This document shows positions 20,978-26,557 of a stretch of 26,557 nucleotides of DNA, piece by piece (the stretch's first letter is position 1; each line of letters opens with the position of its first letter). Under the pieces are notes generated by a model. The model was not told where the DNA came from and made no database searches. It saw only the letters and a list, made by a program, of their open reading frames with translations. The DNA comes from JBGFRR01 sp041695045 (GTDB taxonomy: Bacteria > Bacteroidota > Ignavibacteria > UBA10030). The stretch covers positions 1 through 26,557 of the forward strand of contig JBGFRR010000141.1 in NCBI GenBank assembly GCA_041695045.1. Direction: 5' to 3'. The translations under genes were made by a program, and so were the position numbers.

Positions 20978-23389
20978 ATGCGAACGCGGACGAAGGTCTT
21001 TCTCGGTCTTGGCATCACCCTTGTCGTTGTTCTCATCGCTTCGGTTGTCCTCGCCTACTATTTGATCACCAAATCGTTTTCCACCACCTCCGGATCACTT
21101 CGTCTCGCGGGCTTGAGGGACGGAGTGGAGGTGTTGCGCGACGAGTTTGGAGTTCCCTCGCTGTTCGCAGAAAACGAACGCGATCTCTATTTTGCTGTCG
21201 GCTTCACGCAGGCGCAAGACCGGATGTGGCAGATGGAGATATCGCGGCGCGCGGGGATGGGACGTTTAGCGGAAATCCTCGGCGACCGCGCCGTGAAGAC
21301 TGACCGCATGTTCCGCACCATCGGTATTCGGCGGATCGCAGCAGAGATGGCGGAAGCGCTGCACGATTCGGTGCGGGTGCTCCTCCAGGCATATGCCGAC
21401 GGCGTCAACGCCTATATCGAACATCACCGCGGCAAGTATCCTCTCGAATTCGACCTCCTCGGCATTGAGCCGGAGCCGTGGACTATCGAACACTCGCTCC
21501 TCATCAGCCGTCTGATGGCGTGGGAGCTCAACTACGCACGATGGGTTGACCTGATCTTCGGCCTGCTCGTCGAGCGCTTCGGTGAAGCGCGTGCGTCGGA
21601 AATATTCCCGCACTGGCATCACGAAGCGCCGACCATTGTTCCCGATCCGGCACGGCGGCGAGTGGCCGCATCGCTCAGGGATTTTGTGCAGGCGGATGTC
21701 GCCTACCGCGAACTTGTCGGATTACGAAGTCTTCACGCCGGAAGCAATTCATGGGTTGTTTCCGGTACGAAATCAGCCACTGGCAAGCCGCTTCTCTCCA
21801 ACGATCCCCACCTTTCTCTCACCACCCCGGCTCGTTGGTATGACATGACGCTCGCCGCACCGGGCATCGAGGTCTCGGGCGTCGCTATCGCCGGCGGGCC
21901 GTTCATCATCATCGGTCGCAACCGATTCATCGCCTGGGGGTTGACGAACGGCATGGTGGATGATCAGGATTTCTACGTTGAGGAGGTCGATTCGCTTCTT
22001 CATCCCACGCGTTACCGGGTCGACAACTCATGGCGGCCGATTGTTTCTCAAGAGGATACAATTCTTGTCAAGGACGGAAAGCCGGTGATCTTCACTATCT
22101 ATCGCACCCATCGCGGGCCCGTCGTGAATCGCTTTGAAGCGGCAGCAACATTGTATGAACAGCCTGTCTCGATGCGATGGGTTGGCTCGGAGCAATCGAA
22201 CGAGGCGCTGGCGTTCTATCTCATCAACCGTGCGGGAAACTGGAGAGAGTTTACCGAGGCGCTTCGGCACTTTGCCGTGCCCGCTCAGAACTTCGTCTAT
22301 GCGGATACCGCGGGCAACATCGGTTATCGGTTGGGAGGAAAAGTACCGCTGCGACGATCAGGAGCCCTGCCGATACCGCACGCCGGCTTGACGAGTCAAA
22401 ACGACTGGCGAGGGTTTGTGCCGCATGAGGAACTTCCGCAGCTCTACAATCCTCCTGAAGGCTTCATCGCAACGGCGAACAACAAGATTACTGTTGACGG
22501 CCGGTACTACCTCTCGCAACATTGGGAGCCGTCGTGGCGAGCCATGCGCATCACCGAGCTTCTGCAGTCGGCGCCGCGATTCACGTTGGAGGATTTCCAG
22601 CGCATACAAGCCGATGTCTCGTCGCCGCATGCGCGCGAGGTCGTACCGATGATTCTTGCCGCATTCGAAGAGAAACCGACGGATGATGCCGTTGTGCGTG
22701 AAGCACTCGTCTATATGCGGAACTGGGACTTCGAGATGAAGCAAGACGACGTAGCCACCAGCTTCTTCCAAGCCTTCTTTGTTCGTCTTATCCATAACAC
22801 GTTGTATGATGAGTTGGGAAGTAGCATGCTTGGGATGTACGAAACGCTTGCAGCCGTGCCAATGGTTGCGATAACGAACCTCCTCTATCAGGGAAACTCC
22901 GCGTGGTTCGACAACATCGACACGCCTGAAGTGGAAACGCGCAACGACATTATTCGCATGAGTTTCGCCGGCGGCATCGAGCAGCTTCGGGGAATGTTGG
23001 GCGGCGAGTTGAAGGAATGGCGGTGGGGGAGATTGCACAAGGTGGAGTTCCAGCATGTCTTCAGCCCCAATGCGCTGCTGCGCCGCATCTTCAATGTGGG
23101 CCCGCACGAAGTGCCCGGTTCGCATTCAACGGTGTGGAAAGGCGATTACCGCTTGGCGGATCCGTTCGCGAATCACGTCGGCCCATCCACACGGCGGATT
23201 ATTGACCTTGCGGATGCCAACAACACACGTGCCGTCACACCGCCGGGTCAGTCGGGGCATGTGTTCCACCGCAACTACAAAGACCAAACATCACTCTGGC
23301 TGCAAGGTGGTTACCGCACGATGCCGATGGACCGTTACGTCATCGAGCGGCGGGCGTGGCATTACCTGACGCTCTTGCCGAGTCAATGA
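20978..23389 (+). CDS. Penicillin acylase family (S45) Ntn hydrolase, membrane-anchored
   Basis: An 803-aa S45-family amidohydrolase. An N-terminal membrane segment (FLGLGITLVVVLIASVVLAY) exports and anchors it in the periplasm. The chain is normally cut into alpha and beta subunits at Gly-Ser; here G255-S256 in HAGSNSWVVSG, with Ser256 as the N-terminal nucleophile after processing. Other family blocks: EVLRDEFGVPSLFAEN, FAVGFTQAQDRMWQME, LLSNDPHLSLTTPARWYDM, IIIGRNRFIAWGLTN, and a late HSTVWKGDYR. Relatives cleave beta-lactam side chains, acyl-homoserine lactones or other N-acyl amides; the substrate here is unknown. Its stop overlaps the sirtuin start. Confidence 0.93.
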   Translation: MRTRTKVFLGLGITLVVVLIASVVLAYYLITKSFSTTSGSLRLAGLRDGVEVLRDEFGVPSLFAENERDLYFAVGFTQAQDRMWQMEISRRAGMGRLAEILGDRAVKTDRMFRTIGIRRIAAEMAEALHDSVRVLLQAYADGVNAYIEHHRGKYPLEFDLLGIEPEPWTIEHSLLISRLMAWELNYARWVDLIFGLLVERFGEARASEIFPHWHHEAPTIVPDPARRRVAASLRDFVQADVAYRELVGLRSLHAGSNSWVVSGTKSATGKPLLSNDPHLSLTTPARWYDMTLAAPGIEVSGVAIAGGPFIIIGRNRFIAWGLTNGMVDDQDFYVEEVDSLLHPTRYRVDNSWRPIVSQEDTILVKDGKPVIFTIYRTHRGPVVNRFEAAATLYEQPVSMRWVGSEQSNEALAFYLINRAGNWREFTEALRHFAVPAQNFVYADTAGNIGYRLGGKVPLRRSGALPIPHAGLTSQNDWRGFVPHEELPQLYNPPEGFIATANNKITVDGRYYLSQHWEPSWRAMRITELLQSAPRFTLEDFQRIQADVSSPHAREVVPMILAAFEEKPTDDAVVREALVYMRNWDFEMKQDDVATSFFQAFFVRLIHNTLYDELGSSMLGMYETLAAVPMVAITNLLYQGNSAWFDNIDTPEVETRNDIIRMSFAGGIEQLRGMLGGELKEWRWGRLHKVEFQHVFSPNALLRRIFNVGPHEVPGSHSTVWKGDYRLADPFANHVGPSTRRIIDLADANNTRAVTPPGQSGHVFHRNYKDQTSLWLQGGYRTMPMDRYVIERRAWHYLTLLPSQ

Positions 23390-24138
23390 AGATTTCCGAT
23401 ATACTTCGCTCCGTCATCGCCAATGCGCGTTCGGTGTGTGTGCTCACCGGCGCAGGCATCTCGGCGGAAAGCGGCGTGCCGACATTCCGCGGAGTAGATG
23501 GACTGTGGTCGAAGTTCAAGCCGGAGGAGCTGGCAAGCTTCGATGCGTTCATCAAGAACCCCACGCTGGTGTGGGAGTGGTACCAGTATCGACGCACGGT
23601 GATGAAGAGTGTAGAGCCGAACGCAGGCCATAAGACGCTCGTGGAGTTGGAGCGGTTGGTGGAGGGGTTTACGCTCGTGACGCAGAATGTCGATAATCTC
23701 CACCAACGCGCAGGCAGTACGCGCGTCTTAGAGTTACACGGCAACATCACGCGCAGCTATTGCATCGATTGCGGAACGTTTGCCGACGACGTACAGGTGG
23801 GAGAGGAAAAGTCTGCACCCCGATGCGCGAAGTGTGGCGGGCTCATCCGGCCGGATGTAGTGTGGTTCGGTGAGCTGCTGCCGTATGAAACCTTCCGACA
23901 GGCGGAACTGGCTGCTGAGCGCTGCGGCCTTTTTCTGTGCATAGGGACCTCGGGCGTTGTGTACCCGGCAGCGTCGCTTCCGCTGCTTGCACGCCGCTCG
24001 GGCGCCTATGCTGTTGAGATTAATCAAGAGTATACCGACCTTTCAGCAAGCATGAACGAGACGCTGCTCGGTTCTGCAGGATCCATCCTCCCACAGCTTG
24101 TTCAGTTCTTCCATCACGCAAAGGAGCATCAGCGATGA
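23386..24138 (+). CDS. Class III sirtuin, NAD-dependent protein deacylase
   Basis: A 250-aa Sir2 protein. GAGISAESGVPTFRG at 22-36 and TQNVDNLHQRAGS bind NAD; catalytic His118 lies in LELHGNI; zinc cysteines are 126, 129, 147 and 150. Tyr66 and Arg69 (WYQYRR) match the Tyr-x-x-Arg pair of SIRT5/CobB-type class III enzymes that prefer succinyl/malonyl-lysine. ATG 23386 was chosen over 23356: it overlaps the acylase stop (ATGA), and the extra upstream residues would lie inside the acylase. It is translationally coupled to both neighbours. Cytosolic. Pyruvate kinase downstream could be one of its substrates, but that is only suggested by proximity. Confidence 0.93.
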   Translation: MKISDILRSVIANARSVCVLTGAGISAESGVPTFRGVDGLWSKFKPEELASFDAFIKNPTLVWEWYQYRRTVMKSVEPNAGHKTLVELERLVEGFTLVTQNVDNLHQRAGSTRVLELHGNITRSYCIDCGTFADDVQVGEEKSAPRCAKCGGLIRPDVVWFGELLPYETFRQAELAAERCGLFLCIGTSGVVYPAASLPLLARRSGAYAVEINQEYTDLSASMNETLLGSAGSILPQLVQFFHHAKEHQR

Positions 24139-25580
24139 GCCACATGAAACCGTACAGCAGCACAAAGATCGTCTGCACCATCGGGCCGGCTTCGCAGTTT
24201 GTGGACACGCTCGTGCACATGATCAAAGGAGGGATGGACGTTGCGCGGCTGAACTTCTCGCACGGATCCCACGAGAACCACGAGCGCGTCCTCACAAGCG
24301 TCCGTGAGGCAAGCCGTCGCACGGGGGAATATATCTCGATCCTCCAAGACCTCAGCGGCCCGAAGATTCGTACCGGCCTCTTGGAAGAACCGACCGTGGA
24401 ATTGAAAACAGGAACAACGTTCACCTTTACCGTCGAGGACGTGAAAGGCACGGCCGAGCGCGTTTCGACAACCTACAAGCGACTGCCGCAAGATGTGAAA
24501 GTCGGCGACACGATTCTCGTCGATGATGGGAAGATCAAGCTGCGCGTGACGTCGAAGAATGCAGCAGAGGTTGCCTGCACCGTGGTGAACGGCGGCATCC
24601 TCGCGGAGAAAAAGGGGATGAACCTCCCCGACGTGAAGGTGAGCGTGGCGTCGTTTACGGACAAGGATGTGGAGGATTTGAAATTTGGCCTCGCGCACGA
24701 TATCGATTACGTGGCGCTGTCGTTCGTGCGGTCGGCGGATGACATACGCCAGTTGCGGGAGGTCATTATCAAAGAGGTGCAACAGGGGAAGCGCGTCCCT
24801 ATTGTCGCGAAGATCGAAAAACCTGAAGCGGTAGAGAACATCGACGAGATCATCGCCGAGACCGATGTGGTGATGGTCGCTCGCGGCGACCTCGGCGTTG
24901 AACTCCCGCCGGAAGACGTGCCGATTGTTCAGAAGATGATCGTGCGGAAGTGTAACGAGGAGGGCGTGCCGGTGATCATCGCCACGCAGATGTTGGAATC
25001 GATGATCGGCAATCCGCGCCCCACCCGCGCGGAAGCCAACGACGTGGCCAACGCTGTGCTCGACGGCGCCGACGCGGTGATGCTCAGCGGCGAAACGTCT
25101 GTCGGCCTGTATCCTGTGGAGGCGGTGCAGACCATGGACCGCATCATTCGCAAGGCGGAAATCGATTTAGAAGACCATCTGTACATCGAGGAACATGAGA
25201 AATCGGTCGAGGAGACGGTCTTCGACGCCGTTGCCCGCGCCGCATGCGTCATCGCCAAGAAGATCAACGCCCGCGCGGTTGTGCCGATTACCTTCTCGGG
25301 CGCTACGGCTGCGCGCATCAGCAAGTATCGCCCGCAGGCGCAGATCATTGTGGTGACGGGGCGGGAGAAGATTCTCCGTCGCCTCAACCTCATCTGGGGC
25401 GTTCGCGGCATCATTGCCGAGCATCTCGAAAGCAACGCCGACGATGCCTTCCAGCGCGTCATCGACGACCTGCGTGATCGAGGGTACGTTGAGAAAGGGG
25501 ATTACATCGTGTTCACGGCTGGCATCCCGCTCATGTCAAAGGGGACGACGAACACGGTGAAGGTGGAACGGGTGTCATGA
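24135..25580 (+). CDS. pyk: Pyruvate kinase
   Basis: Converts phosphoenolpyruvate and ADP to pyruvate and ATP in glycolysis. Full-length at 481 aa. Signatures: STKIVCTIGPAS, MDVARLNFSHGSHENH, LQDLSGPKIRTG, the active-site lysine block VPIVAKIEKPEAVENI, MVARGDLGVELPPEDVP, and ATQMLESMIGNPRPTRAEAN with VMLSGETS. The C-terminal domain contains VVPITFSGATAARISKYRP, ending with a G-x-P-x-x-x-x-G-T-T-N block (GIPLMSKGTTN). ATG 24135 overlaps the sirtuin stop (ATGA); ATG 24144 is an alternative start. Last gene of the operon. Confidence 0.97.
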   Translation: MSHMKPYSSTKIVCTIGPASQFVDTLVHMIKGGMDVARLNFSHGSHENHERVLTSVREASRRTGEYISILQDLSGPKIRTGLLEEPTVELKTGTTFTFTVEDVKGTAERVSTTYKRLPQDVKVGDTILVDDGKIKLRVTSKNAAEVACTVVNGGILAEKKGMNLPDVKVSVASFTDKDVEDLKFGLAHDIDYVALSFVRSADDIRQLREVIIKEVQQGKRVPIVAKIEKPEAVENIDEIIAETDVVMVARGDLGVELPPEDVPIVQKMIVRKCNEEGVPVIIATQMLESMIGNPRPTRAEANDVANAVLDGADAVMLSGETSVGLYPVEAVQTMDRIIRKAEIDLEDHLYIEEHEKSVEETVFDAVARAACVIAKKINARAVVPITFSGATAARISKYRPQAQIIVVTGREKILRRLNLIWGVRGIIAEHLESNADDAFQRVIDDLRDRGYVEKGDYIVFTAGIPLMSKGTTNTVKVERVS

Positions 25581-25583
25581 TAG

Positions 25584-25613
25584 AAAAAAGTTGGGCGAGG
25601 CGTCGCCTCGCCC
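25584..25613 (-). terminator. Intrinsic terminator for the minus-strand cytochrome genes, between convergent genes
   Basis: GGGCGAGGCG-T-CGCCTCGCCC (25593-25613) is a near-perfect palindrome. On the minus strand it is followed by AAC and six T (complement of 25584-25589), the classic intrinsic terminator form. On the plus strand the hairpin lies 13 nt after the pyk stop but no T-run follows, so it may work only weakly there. Confidence 0.75.
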
Positions 25614-25646
25614 TCTCGTACGAGCAGAATAATTGGTTATCGTTAT

Positions 25647-25677
25647 CTCGTTCTGAGGCCCTGCGTGGGAACGAACA
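25647..25677. repeat. Imperfect inverted repeat in the gap after pyk
   Basis: TCGTTC … GAACGA arms enclose a G+C-rich core (TGAGGCCCTGCGTGG). It resembles, from memory, short dispersed intergenic repeats seen in other environmental genomes. No second copy is visible in this window, so repeat status is unproven. Nothing else is seen between 25614 and 25732. Confidence 0.3.
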
Positions 25678-25732
25678 ACAACATGTTTCTCTCCTTCATC
25701 GTTCTGTCTTTGTTCACCTGCACACCACGGCA

Positions 25733-26101
25733 TCACTTCTCTACCGCGCCCTGTTCGATCCAATCATAGATGACCTTCACTTCTTCGTCCGTAAGTTTCT
25801 TTCTCCCGCGCGCCATCTGTCTTCCGAAAGGCGGATTGGGCAGAAGCTTCAGGTAAAGATAGCTCTCCTTCGGCTTGCCGGGAATGACCGACGGCCCATG
25901 CTTTCCCCCCTTCATGAGCGTCTTGTAGTTGTCCAACGCTAAGCCGCTGGGATTCTCATTCTCCGCAAGATGACACGGCAAGCAGTAACTCTTGATAATC
26001 GGAAAGACGCCTTTCTCATACGTCAGCTTCTTCGGATTTTGCGCCAGTGCCGTCGATGTTGTAAGAAGCATGCCAAGCACAATTAACAGTCGTTGTCTCA
26101 T
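25733..26101 (-). CDS. Secreted c-type cytochrome (single CxxCH)
   Basis: A 122-aa periplasmic protein with a signal peptide (MRQRLLIVLGMLLTTSTALA, then Q). The haem-binding motif is CLPCH in FPIIKSYCLPCHLAEN. A C-terminal KKLTDEEVKVIYDWIEQGA supplies the usual final helix; the axial Met is probably in FGRQMARG. It is the PSCyt/c-type type with SGLALDNYKTLMKGG, as found in many FCB and Planctomycetes proteins. ATG at 26099-26101 has GGGAG upstream. It is co-oriented with and 14 nt behind another cytochrome gene, so they probably form an operon for extracytoplasmic electron transfer. Confidence 0.85.
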   Translation of the reverse strand: MRQRLLIVLGMLLTTSTALAQNPKKLTYEKGVFPIIKSYCLPCHLAENENPSGLALDNYKTLMKGGKHGPSVIPGKPKESYLYLKLLPNPPFGRQMARGRKKLTDEEVKVIYDWIEQGAVEK

Positions 26102-26115
26102 CGTTCACTCCCAAC

Positions 26116-26544
26116 CTAATTGTTCTTTGCACCTTGTGTAATCCAATCCCTGATCAGGTCGAGATGCTGCGATGTGATTTCGTTCCCGCCCTGTGGCATC
26201 CGGTCGCCGCAGGTAAAGCCTGAGAGCCGCAGGAACAGCACCGATTGACTCGGGCTTCCGGGTAACACACGCATCCTGTCGGTGCATTGCGTTCGGGCCC
26301 GCACGTTAACGAGGTTGCTGTAACTCTGTCCCGCCGTCAGGGATAATCCGCCCGAGCCGCCATGGCAGCTGATGCACCCGTACTGCGTGTTCTGAAAGAT
26401 CGGTTGGATATGTTGCGAGAACGAAACCTCCGAAGGCGGTGGGGGTTGTTGCGTTGGGCTGGAGCCTTCGTCCGAGCAGGAAAGACTCGCAAAGAGGAAA
26501 ACGATTGCAAACGCTGCGATGATGATGGATGATTGGTTCCTCAT
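26116..26544 (-). CDS. Lipoprotein c-type cytochrome (single CxxCH)
   Basis: A 142-aa protein with a type II signal peptide: hydrophobic IIIAAFAIVFLFASLS then the lipobox Cys, followed by a Ser/Pro/Gln linker. The haem motif is CISCH in QYGCISCHGGSGGLSL, and the C-terminal block DRMPQGGNEITSQHLDLIRD plus WITQGA provides the axial Met and closing helix. Two further Cys (TQC, FTCGD) might form a disulfide. AAGGGGG precedes ATG (26542-26544). It is the upstream gene of the minus-strand pair and shares the fold of its neighbour. The promoter is beyond the window edge. Confidence 0.87.
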   Translation of the reverse strand: MRNQSSIIIAAFAIVFLFASLSCSDEGSSPTQQPPPPSEVSFSQHIQPIFQNTQYGCISCHGGSGGLSLTAGQSYSNLVNVRARTQCTDRMRVLPGSPSQSVLFLRLSGFTCGDRMPQGGNEITSQHLDLIRDWITQGAKNN

Positions 26545-26557
26545 GAATCCCCCTTAG

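Noticed and set aside
22358..23125. A 255-codon minus-strand frame
   Set aside because: Shadow of the penicillin acylase gene; composition is atypical for a protein and no motif is present.
1..26557. CRISPR arrays, tRNA/rRNA genes, transposases or integrases
   Set aside because: No regularly spaced repeats, no cloverleaf-like intergenic stretch, and no protein with transposase or integrase motifs was found; the R-M/TA insertion has no visible recombinase.

Overview
The window looks like a chromosomal contig from a G+C-moderate member of the FCB group (Bacteroidota/Ignavibacteria/Kapabacteria-like). The reasons are a textbook type IX secretion C-terminal sorting domain (NYPNPF…LP…GxExxTLVNE…GVYFYKL) at 19.8 kb, carboxypeptidase-regulatory/TonB-plug proteins, FadL-like and YjbH-like outer-membrane proteins, and an MqnA-type menaquinone (futalosine) gene. 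The exact lineage cannot be settled from the sequence alone.

Layout. 1-92: tail of an unidentified gene. 155-3224: a tight translation operon rpsP - khpA (KH protein) - rimM - trmD - rplS, ending in an mqnA-like gene. The RimM here lacks about 45 residues of its first domain. 3238-5802: recN with its own promoter, then a zeta-toxin-like ATPase. 5882-7894: a secreted S9 peptidase. 7930-9855: a visibly A+T-richer three-gene unit (small protein, beta-class DNA methyltransferase, PmeII-like endonuclease), read as an acquired type II restriction-modification system. 9871-9921: a 16-codon degenerate copy of the 5' end of cysS. 9922-10454: a PBECR-like/DUF2283 pair (putative toxin-antitoxin), followed by the intact cysS. 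The R-M and TA genes therefore sit at a junction marked by a duplicated cysS start.

12172-20850 is an envelope and secretion region: two plug-only TonB-like proteins, a glycosylasparaginase-family Ntn hydrolase, a YjbH-like barrel, a Tyr-rich lipoprotein, a FadL/OmpP1-like porin, another barrel protein, a C39-like cysteine peptidase with a decayed-looking 5' flank, and a T9SS cargo protein. 20978-25580 is an operon with ATGA-type overlaps: penicillin acylase - class III sirtuin - pyruvate kinase. Two c-type cytochromes lie on the minus strand at the right edge and converge on pyk at a palindromic terminator.

The strongest unexplained signals are these. Short palindromic elements are inserted in frame inside proteins; in the T9SS sorting domain, removing exactly 10 codons restores the family consensus, and a second case is in CysRS. 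The duplicated cysS start flanks the defence/TA module. The zeta toxin has a C-terminal segment resembling the small proteins usually encoded beside such toxins. A promoter motif TTGnnn-17-TACATT recurs. I found no CRISPR array, tRNA, rRNA or transposase.
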